A stretch of DNA of 64,000 nucleotides from a bacterium (GTDB lineage Bacteria > Verrucomicrobiota > Verrucomicrobiia > Limisphaerales > J093). Under the pieces are notes generated by a model. It was not told the origin of the DNA. It saw nothing but the letters and a program-made list of their open reading frames with translations, and searched no databases. The stretch spans positions 1 through 64,000 of the forward strand of contig JAKANS010000007.1 of NCBI GenBank assembly GCA_021823625.1. Direction: 5' to 3'. Position numbers and translations under genes: made by a program. Positions 43,983 to 51,801 of the stretch are shown in pieces. The stretch's first letter is position 1. Every line of letters begins with the position of its first letter.

Positions 43983-44731
43983 GCATGCCGCGCAAGATCC
44001 GGTGCACGGTGGCCGCCATCGCAGACCACGGCGGGCGCGTGTACACGGTCGATCTCACGCCCACCAGTGCTGTGCCGGCGTTTCGCCCGGGCCAATTTCT
44101 GCACCTCACGGTGGACGAGTACGACCCGAGCGGTTTTTGGCCCGAGTCGCGGGTTTTTTCGATCGCCAGCTCGCCGCGCGAACGGAACCGGCTGCGCATC
44201 TGCTACGCGGTCAAAGGGCGTTACACCACCCGCATGGAGCAGACGCTCAAGGTGGGGAGCGAAGTCTGGGTGAAGTTGCCCTACGGCGACTTCGTGATCG
44301 ACGGCGCGGGCGACGCGGTGCTGATCGCGGGCGGCACGGGCATCAGCGCGTTCACCGCGTTCCTCGAGGCCCTGTCGCCAGAAACAACCAGCAAGGTCAC
44401 GCTGGTCTATGGCGCGCGGACGCCGGCATTGCTTTTGTTTCAGGAAATGATCCTGGACCGGCTCGCGCGCGTGCCAGCCTTCGATCTGGTCTTGTTCACG
44501 GAGGTGGCGGCTGCGGGTTTCTCGCAACGGATGGCCGGCTTGCCCCGCGTCCCGCATTGCCTGGCTGGCCGCATTGCATTGGAGCCGCTCTGGCCCCCCG
44601 CTTCCGACTTCTGCACTCCGAACTCCGTTTTCCACCTCTCCGGCCCGCCGGTTATGTTGAAATCTCTAACGACCGACCTGCTGGCGCGAGGGATTGAGCC
44701 GGGGCGTGTTCGGACGGATGCGTGGGAATGA
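43979..44731 (+). CDS. E3-like FAD/NAD(P)H reductase lacking a ferredoxin domain
   Basis: A 250-residue flavin reductase. The start ATG overlaps the rfbH stop. An N-terminal FAD-binding barrel is seen in PAFRPGQFLHLTVD and SRVFSIASSP (the R-x-Y-S flavin motif, here R-V-F-S). A pyridine-nucleotide domain follows with VLIAGGTGISAFTAFLEAL and HLSGPPVMLKSL. Position suggests it is the E3 partner reducing E1. Known E3 proteins (AscD, RfbI/DdhD) are ~330 residues and start with a plant-type [2Fe-2S] domain; no such cysteine cluster is present. Electrons may go straight from FAD to E1 or via a ferredoxin encoded elsewhere. Confidence 0.85.
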   Translation: MSMPRKIRCTVAAIADHGGRVYTVDLTPTSAVPAFRPGQFLHLTVDEYDPSGFWPESRVFSIASSPRERNRLRICYAVKGRYTTRMEQTLKVGSEVWVKLPYGDFVIDGAGDAVLIAGGTGISAFTAFLEALSPETTSKVTLVYGARTPALLLFQEMILDRLARVPAFDLVLFTEVAAAGFSQRMAGLPRVPHCLAGRIALEPLWPPASDFCTPNSVFHLSGPPVMLKSLTTDLLARGIEPGRVRTDAWE

Positions 44732-44744
44732 ATCTCTCCCGGAC

Positions 44745-45416
44745 ATGAAAACCACGGAGAACCGAATCTTCATCGTGGGAGCCTCGGGGCACGGCTCGGT
44801 GGCCGCTGATGCCGCCCGGCACGCGGGGCGGGAAGTGGTTGGCTTCCTGGACTCCTTCAAACCAACCGGTCAGGTCGTGCGCGGGATTCCAATCCTTGGC
44901 CACCCAGACAACCTGGCTGACCTGCTGAAACGCCATGACGTCCGCCGCCTCTTTCTCGGCATCAGCGACAACTGGACCCGACAGCAGGTGGCGGCGAAAC
45001 TACGGGCGGCCGTTCCGGACTTCGAACTCACGAGCATCCTTCATCCGCAGAGTGTCGTCGCCACGGATGTCGTTCTTGGCCCGGGTACGCTTGTCTTGGC
45101 GGGGGCGATCATCAATACTGGCTGTTTGATCGCCGAGAACTGCATCGTCAATACCAAGGCTTCGCTGGACCACGACGGCGAAATGCGGTCCTGCGCCAGC
45201 CTGCTGCCCGGCGTCACCACTGGTGGCAACTGCGTTATCGGCGAATGTGCCTGCGTGTGCGTTGGCGCGATCCTCTCGCACAAAGTTTCGATTGGCGATC
45301 ACGCGGTGGTGGGCGCCGGCGCGGTGGTGCTCCACGATGTGCCGCCTTGCTCCCTCGCCTATGGTGTGCCGGCCCGGGTCGTTCGCAGCCGGCAGCCGGG
45401 AGAGCGTCACTTTTGA
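44745..45416 (+). CDS. NeuD-type sugar O/N-acyltransferase
   Basis: A 223-residue left-handed beta-helix enzyme. The ATG at the start of MKTTENRIFIVGASGHGSVAADAARHAG was chosen; the ORF's earlier start overlaps the reductase gene. An N-terminal Rossmann-like part (IFIVGASGHG) is typical of the NeuD/PglD family. It is followed by hexapeptide repeats (VVLGPGTLVLAGAIINTGCLIAENCIVNTKASLDHD) containing the catalytic His, and by VSIGDHAVVGAGAVVLHDVPP. These enzymes use acetyl-CoA or another acyl-CoA to modify an amino or hydroxyl group on a nucleotide sugar. It would act after the aminotransferases in the same operon. Confidence 0.88.
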   Translation: MKTTENRIFIVGASGHGSVAADAARHAGREVVGFLDSFKPTGQVVRGIPILGHPDNLADLLKRHDVRRLFLGISDNWTRQQVAAKLRAAVPDFELTSILHPQSVVATDVVLGPGTLVLAGAIINTGCLIAENCIVNTKASLDHDGEMRSCASLLPGVTTGGNCVIGECACVCVGAILSHKVSIGDHAVVGAGAVVLHDVPPCSLAYGVPARVVRSRQPGERHF

Positions 45417-45418
45417 AT

Positions 45419-46522
45419 ATGCGCCCGAAAATCAACTACGCCGGTCCGTGGATCACCGCCCACGAAGTGGAGGCAGTGAAGGAGGCCGTGCAAAACGGCT
45501 TCTACCAAAACTACCGGGTTCATGCCAAACAACTGGAAGAGCGCCTGTGCCAGTTCCTCGGAGTGAAACATGCCCTCGCCACGAACTCGGGAACCGCCGC
45601 CATTCACCTGGCCGTCGCCGCCGCCGGCATCAAACCGCGGGATGAAGTCATCACGACCGACAGCAGTTGTGTCGCCTCCGCCATCCCCATCGTTTACGTC
45701 GGCGCCACCGCGGTCTGTGTGGACGTGGATCCGGACACGTGGTGCCTCTCACCGGAAGCCGTGCGCAAAGCCATCACCCCGCGAACCAAGGCGATCCTCG
45801 TCGTGCATTGGAACGGTCACCCGGCCGCGATGGACGAACTCATGGTCATTGCCCGCGAACACGACCTGAAGGTCATCGAGGACGCCGCCCCGGCGCTGGG
45901 CGCGGAATACAAGGGACGGAAGGTCGGGACGATCGGCGCGGCGGGCTGCTTCAGCTTTCAGGGGGCGAAGGTGGCCATCGGCGGCCAGGGCGGCGCGCTG
46001 GTGACCGACGATCCCAAGCTGTTCGAAATGGCGGGCATTCTCGCGAGTTACGGCCGCACCGATTCGGCGAGGCAGTATTGGTCCGACTACGTGGGGTTCA
46101 ATTACACGATGCCCAACCTGCCGGCGGCCCTGGCCCATGCCCAGCTTGGCCGCATTGATGAACTGGTGGCGAAAAAGCGGGAAATCTGGCGGTGGTATTG
46201 CGCGGGGCTGGCGGACTTTGACCGCGTCAAGTTGATTCACGAGGCGCCCGGCACACAGAGCACCTATTGCTACCCGCCGATGCTGATTGGCGACTCGGTC
46301 CAGCGCACCCGCGAGGAAATTCTGGCCGAGTTGCGCAAGGACAACATTGACGCCCGCCCTGCGCAGCCGCGGGTCAGCCTTATGCCAATGTTCCAAAACC
46401 GTTTCCCCAACCCGGAAAGCGCGAAAGTGGAGGCTCGAGGCGTTCTCCTGCCCGGCGCGTTCAACGTCACGCGTGAAGATATCGCCTTCGTCTGCCAGCG
46501 TCTCCGGGAGGCCGTAAAGTGA
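45419..46522 (+). CDS. DegT/DnrJ/EryC1/StrS sugar aminotransferase
   Basis: A 367-residue PLP enzyme with the start MRPKINYAGPWITAHEVEAVKEAVQNGFY. Typical blocks are ATNSGTAAIHLAVAAAGI, DVDPDTWCLSPEAV, VIEDAAPALGAEYKGRKVGT and the PLP lysine in CFSFQGAKVAIGGQGGALVTDD. In contrast to rfbH the Lys is present, so this is a real transaminase. It probably transfers an amino group from glutamate to a keto sugar, such as the 4-keto group left by RfbG/RfbH. It overlaps the following fusion gene by four bases, and its catalytic part is related to that gene. Confidence 0.93.
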   Translation: MRPKINYAGPWITAHEVEAVKEAVQNGFYQNYRVHAKQLEERLCQFLGVKHALATNSGTAAIHLAVAAAGIKPRDEVITTDSSCVASAIPIVYVGATAVCVDVDPDTWCLSPEAVRKAITPRTKAILVVHWNGHPAAMDELMVIAREHDLKVIEDAAPALGAEYKGRKVGTIGAAGCFSFQGAKVAIGGQGGALVTDDPKLFEMAGILASYGRTDSARQYWSDYVGFNYTMPNLPAALAHAQLGRIDELVAKKREIWRWYCAGLADFDRVKLIHEAPGTQSTYCYPPMLIGDSVQRTREEILAELRKDNIDARPAQPRVSLMPMFQNRFPNPESAKVEARGVLLPGAFNVTREDIAFVCQRLREAVK

Positions 46523-48201
46523 TTTCTGCAATGAACACACGCCGTTCTCGCACATACCAAGACACCATTACGCAGGAGTTCGCCTTTCTGAAGGCGACCG
46601 CGAAACTGGAGGACCTTTTCGCGAAGGGACTGGACCTCCCCGCCAGCGCCGGCATGGTCGTGCCGCTGGCGAAGCTGCATGCCGACGATCCGGATCTGCC
46701 CGGGGAGATTGCCGCGTGGAATGCGGCCGGCAGTTCGCCGCTGCCGGGTGCGGCGACAGAGCCCGCCGCGGCCAAGGCCTGGTTCGAATCGCTACTTGCC
46801 GCCGCGGATCGGTTGGGTTTCCTCGTGCTCGACAAGCATGGCCGCCGGACCGGGATCATAGCCTTCACTCGCGGCTTCGGAGACAATCTGGAGTTGGAGT
46901 TGGGCGTTGTCGCTGGCCATTCTGGGCTGGCGGAAGCGGTGAATGCTGTCTGCCGTTGGGCGGCGAACACACTCTGGCCAGAGTGCATCATTGTCCGCGC
47001 CGGAGCTCCAAGCGAGTTTTTAACCGGTGCCGGCTTCTTCTTGGGCGAACGTGGCACTCTGGTATTCCGTCCCGGCGCCGGGAAGGCGGGTCAGACGACC
47101 ATCCTCACCGCGGGGCCAAGCATCTCCGCCCGCGAGGCGAGTTACGCCCACCAGGCCACCAAGTATGGTTGGAACCACCAGTGGAATCGCTACCTCGCCG
47201 CGTTCGAGAAGCAATGCGCGGAGTACATCGGTGTGCCCCACGCCATCGCCACGTCTAGTTGCACCGGCGCACTGCACATCGCGCTGGCGGCGCTGGGCAT
47301 TGGGCCGGGAGACGAGGTCATCGTCCCGGACACCACGTGGGTGGCGACCGCCAACGCGGTGCTTTACGTCGGCGCGACGCCGGTGTTCGCCGACATTGAC
47401 CTCGACAGTTGGTGCCTCGATCCGGCGTCGTTCGAGGCCCAAATTACCTCCCGCACCAAGGCCGTCATGCCAGTCCATTTGTACGGGCATCCCTGCGACA
47501 TGGACCCCATCCTGGCCATCGCGCGCCAGCACGGCTTGTTCGTTGTGGAGGATGCCGCACCTTCGATCGGAGCCGAATACAAAGGAAGGCGGACCGGTTC
47601 GTTTGGCGACTTTGCGTGCTTCAGTTTTCAGGGAGCGAAACTCGCGGTGACCGGCGAAGGCGGCATGTTGCTGACGCGCGATCCGAAGCTTCATGAAAAG
47701 GCCTATTCGATTTGGGACCAGGGCAGGAAGCCAGGCACATTCTGGATCCAATCCAACGGCGTGAAGTACAAGATGGCCAACCCGCTCGCTGCCATCGGGC
47801 TGGGCCAGTTGGAGCGGAACGACGCGATGGTCGAAGCCAAGCGCCGGGTTTTCTCCTGGTATGCGGAGGGTCTCGCCGGTGTGCCGCACATTGTTCTCAA
47901 TCGGGAGCAATCCTGGGCGCGCAGCATTTACTGGATGAGCAGCCTCCGGCTCGACGAGGCGGCGCCGGCCACGCGCGACGAATTGCGCGACCAGCTCAGG
48001 AAACGGAACGTGGACACGCGCTCCGTCTTCCCGGCCATCTCGCAATACCCGATCTGGCCGCTGAAACAATCACCCGCACCCGTGGCCCGGCGCGTGGGCG
48101 ACCAGGCCATCAACCTGCCCAGTGGCGTCTGCCTGACCCGCGACGAGGTGGACTACGTCTGCTGCTGCATCCGCCAAGTGCTCGCGGGCAAGGCCGCCTG
48201 A
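46519..48201 (+). CDS. GNAT-like domain fused to DegT/DnrJ aminotransferase
   Basis: A 560-residue fusion. Residues ~15-190 look like a GNAT acyltransferase: FLVLDKHGRRTGIIAFTRGFGDNLELELGVVAGHSGLAEAVNAVCRWAANTLWPECIIVRAGAPSEFLTGAGFF follows the beta-beta-alpha layout. The fold assignment is by pattern only. Residues ~205-560 are a second DegT family transaminase: ATSSCTGALHIALAALGI, VVEDAAPSIGAEYKGRRTGSFGDFACFSFQGAKLAVTGEGGMLLT with the PLP lysine. The partner gene upstream is a related single-domain enzyme. A fused enzyme could aminate and then N-acylate the same sugar. No frameshift separates the domains. Confidence 0.85.
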   Translation: MISAMNTRRSRTYQDTITQEFAFLKATAKLEDLFAKGLDLPASAGMVVPLAKLHADDPDLPGEIAAWNAAGSSPLPGAATEPAAAKAWFESLLAAADRLGFLVLDKHGRRTGIIAFTRGFGDNLELELGVVAGHSGLAEAVNAVCRWAANTLWPECIIVRAGAPSEFLTGAGFFLGERGTLVFRPGAGKAGQTTILTAGPSISAREASYAHQATKYGWNHQWNRYLAAFEKQCAEYIGVPHAIATSSCTGALHIALAALGIGPGDEVIVPDTTWVATANAVLYVGATPVFADIDLDSWCLDPASFEAQITSRTKAVMPVHLYGHPCDMDPILAIARQHGLFVVEDAAPSIGAEYKGRRTGSFGDFACFSFQGAKLAVTGEGGMLLTRDPKLHEKAYSIWDQGRKPGTFWIQSNGVKYKMANPLAAIGLGQLERNDAMVEAKRRVFSWYAEGLAGVPHIVLNREQSWARSIYWMSSLRLDEAAPATRDELRDQLRKRNVDTRSVFPAISQYPIWPLKQSPAPVARRVGDQAINLPSGVCLTRDEVDYVCCCIRQVLAGKAA

Positions 48202-49017
48202 ATGGACCGAATGTCCAGCGTCGAACTGGCCCGCCAGGCGCGCTGTCATGCGCTGCAGATGGTGGCGCGCGCCCGCGCCTCCCACGTCGGCGGCGCCCTT
48301 TCGATGGCCGACCTGCTGGGGGTGCTTTACACCGACATCCTCCGCTTCCGGCCCGACGATCCCGCCTGGCCGGAGCGCGATCGATTCCTGCTGAGCAAAG
48401 GACACTCCTGCACCTCGCTCTACGCGACGTTGGCCCTGCGCGGGTGCTTTCCCGTCGCCGAACTCGAAACTTACGGGGCCGATGGCTCGCGGCTCATGTC
48501 GCACATCAGCCACAAGGTGCCCGGCGTCGAATTCTCCACGGGTTCCTTGGGCCATGCGCTGCCATTTGGTCTGGGCATGGCACTGGCCGCCCGGCGCCGC
48601 GGGCTGTCCCACCGCGTGTTTGTCCTCGTCAGCGATGGCGAACTTGATGAAGGCTCGAACTGGGAGGCGCTCCTCCTGGCGCCGCAACATCGGCTGGACA
48701 ACCTGGTGGTGCTCGTGGATTACAACAAAATCCAGAGTCTCGGCTCGGTGGCCGAGGTGGCTGAACTCGGGCCTCTCGTGGAAAAACTCCGCGCCTTCCG
48801 CTGGGCGGTGCGCGAGCTCGACGGCCACAACCATGACGAAATCCGCGCCGCTCTGGACACGTTGCCGTGGGAACGCGGCCGGCCAAACTGCCTGGTGGCC
48901 CACACCGTCAAAGGCAAGGGCGTGGAATTCATGGAGAACCGCCTTGAATGGCATTACCGGTCGCCGGACGCGACGCAACTGGCAGCCGCGTTAGCCGGGC
49001 TGGGAGGGGCCCCGTGA
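48202..49017 (+). CDS. Transketolase-like N-terminal subunit
   Basis: A 271-residue thiamine-diphosphate-binding subunit. The ATG is directly behind the previous stop. The ThDP/Mg motif is GDGELDEGSNWEA-like (VSDGELDEGSNWEALLLAPQHRLDNLVVLVDYNKIQSLG), and KGHSCTSLYATLALRG, SHISHKVPGVEFSTGSLGHALPFGLGMALAARR and AHTVKGKGVEFME are the usual transketolase-A blocks. Together with the next gene it forms a split transketolase. A housekeeping pentose-phosphate role is unlikely from its place in a sugar-nucleotide operon; a C2-transfer to a keto sugar is possible. The stop overlaps the next start (GTGA). Confidence 0.93.
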   Translation: MDRMSSVELARQARCHALQMVARARASHVGGALSMADLLGVLYTDILRFRPDDPAWPERDRFLLSKGHSCTSLYATLALRGCFPVAELETYGADGSRLMSHISHKVPGVEFSTGSLGHALPFGLGMALAARRRGLSHRVFVLVSDGELDEGSNWEALLLAPQHRLDNLVVLVDYNKIQSLGSVAEVAELGPLVEKLRAFRWAVRELDGHNHDEIRAALDTLPWERGRPNCLVAHTVKGKGVEFMENRLEWHYRSPDATQLAAALAGLGGAP

Positions 49018-49916
49018 GAACCGCCTTCATCCGAGAACTCATCGCGCAGGCGCGCGAGCATCCGGATATTTTTCTCGTCGTCGGCGACCTGGGTTATTCC
49101 GTGGTTGAGCCGTTTGCACAGGAATTTCCTGACCGGTTTCTCAACGCGGGCGTGGCCGAACAAAACATGACGGGCGTCGCCGCCGGCCTGGCGTCCGAAG
49201 GCTACCACGTCTTCACCTACTCGATCGCGAATTTTCCGACGCTGCGTTGCCTCGAGCAAATTCGCAACGACATCTGTTACCACGGCGTGCCGGTGACCGT
49301 GGTTTCGGTGGGGGCTGGCTTGTCTTATGGCAATCTCGGCTATTCGCATCACGCCGTCCAGGACCTGGGCATCCTCCGCACGTTTGGCGAGTTGACGATT
49401 CACTCGCCCGCCGATCCCGGTGAGGCCCGCGAATCTGTGCGCTGGCTGACCCGCAATCCCGGTCCCTCCTATCTGCGCCTGGGCAAGGCGGGCGAGCCTG
49501 ACCTGTATCCGGCACAGCCGCTTGGCCCGCGCCCCAACGTGGTCCATCCGGGAACCGCCGATGTCGCGATTGCCGCGACCGGTTCCGTGCTTAAATGCGC
49601 GTTGGAAGCCGCGGCGTTCCTGCGATGTGACGGTCTGGATCCGGCGGTGCTTTCCTGTCCTTGGCTCCAACCGCTGGGCACTGAGTTTGCCGCCGTTTTC
49701 CAGGCGTATCGCCGCGTCCTGACCGTCGAGGAACACGTGGCCAGCGGCGGCTTGGGCTCGCTCATGAAGGAGTTGCTGCCGCGTTCGGTGGCGGTGGAGA
49801 GCCTGACGATTCCGCTCCCGGTCACACGCATGGTTGGCTCCCAGTCGTTTCTTCGCCGCGAGGCGGGGCTGGACGGCCCGGCGATTGCCGCGGCCTTGAA
49901 GCGCTTGGCGACCTGA
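49014..49916 (+). CDS. Transketolase-like C-terminal subunit
   Basis: A 300-residue partner of the preceding gene, with a GTG start (RTAFIRELIAQAREHPDIFLVVGDLGYSVVEPFAQEFPDRFLNAGVAEQNMTGVAAGLASEG). The catalytic Glu that activates ThDP is in AGVAEQNM. Further blocks are SVGAGLSYGNLGYSHHAVQDLGILRTF and VLTVEEHVASGGLGS of the transketolase C-terminal domain. As in DXS-like and split bacterial transketolases, the two subunits should form an alpha2-beta2 enzyme. It overlaps the flippase gene by one base, so the whole operon appears to be one translational train. Confidence 0.93.
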   Translation: MRTAFIRELIAQAREHPDIFLVVGDLGYSVVEPFAQEFPDRFLNAGVAEQNMTGVAAGLASEGYHVFTYSIANFPTLRCLEQIRNDICYHGVPVTVVSVGAGLSYGNLGYSHHAVQDLGILRTFGELTIHSPADPGEARESVRWLTRNPGPSYLRLGKAGEPDLYPAQPLGPRPNVVHPGTADVAIAATGSVLKCALEAAAFLRCDGLDPAVLSCPWLQPLGTEFAAVFQAYRRVLTVEEHVASGGLGSLMKELLPRSVAVESLTIPLPVTRMVGSQSFLRREAGLDGPAIAAALKRLAT

Positions 49917-51253
49917 TGCAAGCCCTGATCCAGCGGGCGCGGACCTGGGTGGGATTGGATCGAGCCATCCTTTTCAACCTGGTGGGGCGGGTCTGGTCCC
50001 TCCTCTCCGGGCCGGTCACCCTGTTCCTGGTTGGCACCCGGCTCAGCGAGTCGGAAATAGGCCTCTTCTACAATTTCTTCGGCATTCTCAGTCTCCAGGT
50101 CTTCCTTGAACTGGGGCTCGGCCAGTGCCTCGTGCAGTTTGCCAGCCACGAGTTCGCGCATCTGCGCTTCCGGGCGGATGGCACGTTGGAAGGCGAGGCG
50201 TCCGCGCGGGACCGATTGCTGGCCATGGCCCGGCTGGCGCTCAACTGGTATGCCGTCCTGGCCGGGTTGTTGATCCTCCTGGTCGGAGGGGGCGGTCATT
50301 GGTTCCTGTCCCGACAGGCACTGGGCGGTGCGGTTTGGGTGGGGCCCTGGTGGGCGCTGATCGTGGTGGCGGCCTTCAATCTGATGACGCAACCGCTGTG
50401 GTTCATGTTGGAAGGCTGCAACCAGGTGGTCTTCGTCAATGGCTATCGTACGTTCGCGCAAATCGCGACCGGGCTGGCGATGTGGACCACCATTCTTCTG
50501 GGCGGGCGGCTGGCAGCAAACGCTTCGGGGATGGCTGGGGCCGTCGTGGTGAGCCTGAGCCTGTTATTGATCCAGCGCCGCTCCTTCCTTCGCCAGGTTT
50601 TGGGCCATTCGGCCCGCGGAGCCACGGCACTGCTTCGCGAAATATGGCCTTTCCAATGGCGCATGGCGCTGAGTTCCGCCAGTGGATACCTGATTTTCAG
50701 CCTGTTCACGCCTGCCATCACCTGGCTCTACGGCCTGGAGGTCGGCGGCCGGATGGGCATGACCTGGCAACTGGCGAGCGCCTTGAGCATGGCCGCATCG
50801 GCTTGGGTGAGCACGAAGGCGCCCCGTTACGGCATGCTGATCAGCCAGCGGCGGTTTGCCGAATTGGACGCGCTCGCCCGCCAGGTCATGATCCGGGTGG
50901 TGTCGCTCGGCGTGATCGGTGCTGTGGTCATGGTGGCGGGGGTGGCCTGGCTCAAGGCGCATTTCGCCTTTGGGCAGCGCTTCCTGGACCTGCCCTCGGT
51001 GGCCTTCCTGGCGCTCGCCACCGTGTCGAACCTGGTCATGGTTTCCCAGGCCTTCTACCTCCGGGCGCACAAGCGGGAACCGTTTGTCTGGACGGCGGTC
51101 GCCGACGGCCTCCTCGTCGCCCTCGGCGTGGCCACCTTGGGTCGCGCTTATGGACCGCGCGGCGCCTGCCTGGCCTACGCGATCATTCAGACCGCGCTGC
51201 TCCCTTTCTCGACGCTGATTTTCCGCACCTGCCGGTGCCGGTGGCACGCTTAG
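49916..51253 (+). CDS. Wzx-like polysaccharide flippase
   Basis: A 445-residue inner-membrane protein with about 12 hydrophobic helices and an early amphipathic segment, starting MQALIQRARTWVGLDRAILFNLVGRVWSLLSGPVTLFLVGTRLSESEIGLFYNFFGILSLQVFLELGLGQCLVQFASHE. That N-terminal layout is typical of the Wzx/MATE-like (MVF) transporters that flip lipid-linked oligosaccharides. Family sequence conservation is low, so the call rests on topology and on its place at the end of a sugar operon. The loss of intact glycosyltransferases downstream leaves its substrate open. Confidence 0.8.
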   Translation: MQALIQRARTWVGLDRAILFNLVGRVWSLLSGPVTLFLVGTRLSESEIGLFYNFFGILSLQVFLELGLGQCLVQFASHEFAHLRFRADGTLEGEASARDRLLAMARLALNWYAVLAGLLILLVGGGGHWFLSRQALGGAVWVGPWWALIVVAAFNLMTQPLWFMLEGCNQVVFVNGYRTFAQIATGLAMWTTILLGGRLAANASGMAGAVVVSLSLLLIQRRSFLRQVLGHSARGATALLREIWPFQWRMALSSASGYLIFSLFTPAITWLYGLEVGGRMGMTWQLASALSMAASAWVSTKAPRYGMLISQRRFAELDALARQVMIRVVSLGVIGAVVMVAGVAWLKAHFAFGQRFLDLPSVAFLALATVSNLVMVSQAFYLRAHKREPFVWTAVADGLLVALGVATLGRAYGPRGACLAYAIIQTALLPFSTLIFRTCRCRWHA

Positions 51254-51345
51254 AGCGATCTTTGCGGGTACGCACCGATTCAGGGAAGCCAAGGCTGAAC
51301 TGGCGTCGGCAAACGCGGAGAGTCTGTCTGAGAAACAGCCGGGTT

Positions 51346-51704
51346 GTGCCTGAAATCACGGTCATCGTGCCAACCGTCACCGGCCCGGAGATGCTGCGCA
51401 CAGCTCTCCAGACGGTGGCCCGGCAATCCGCGCGAGATTGGATCGAATGCGTCATTGTGTCTGAAAACGGTGGCGGCAACAGTTCCTCGTCAAGCTGAAG
51501 CTCCCGCACCTATGCTTTCATTGTCTCCGCGTGACGCATGTGAATCGGGTCCGGCGAGTCGGGATCCCTAGGGAGGCGGTCATGCGATTGGCAAATCACG
51601 CCTCGGAGTTGGTCCATCGGATCTACCAGCGGGAGCGCGTCGAGGGCGTCGTCAAGTGGCGGGATGCCATGCGCTTTCCCCGTTGGCATGTGGCGTCAAA
51701 GTGA
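51346..51704 (+). pseudogene. Truncated, frameshifted family-2 glycosyltransferase remnant
   Basis: The first 50 codons read VPEITVIVPTVTGPEMLRTALQTVARQSARDWIECVIVSENGGG, the normal N-terminus of a GT2 (GT-A) glycosyltransferase, then hit a stop after a serine run. Another frame continues with a different coherent sequence (RRVGIPREAVMRLANHASELVHRIYQRERVEGVVKWRDAMRFPRWHV) to a stop at 51702-51704. A functional GT2 is ~250-330 residues, so most of the domain is missing. This looks like a scar left by a deletion at the end of the polysaccharide cluster. Confidence 0.65.
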
Positions 51705-51801
51705 CCAGGGGCGATTCGACGGAATTTGCTCGTGCCGGCAGTGGTTCTCGAACGATTATTGAGCAGTCACCCGGCGAGAACCAGAACCGCTGACCAAGCC
51801 T

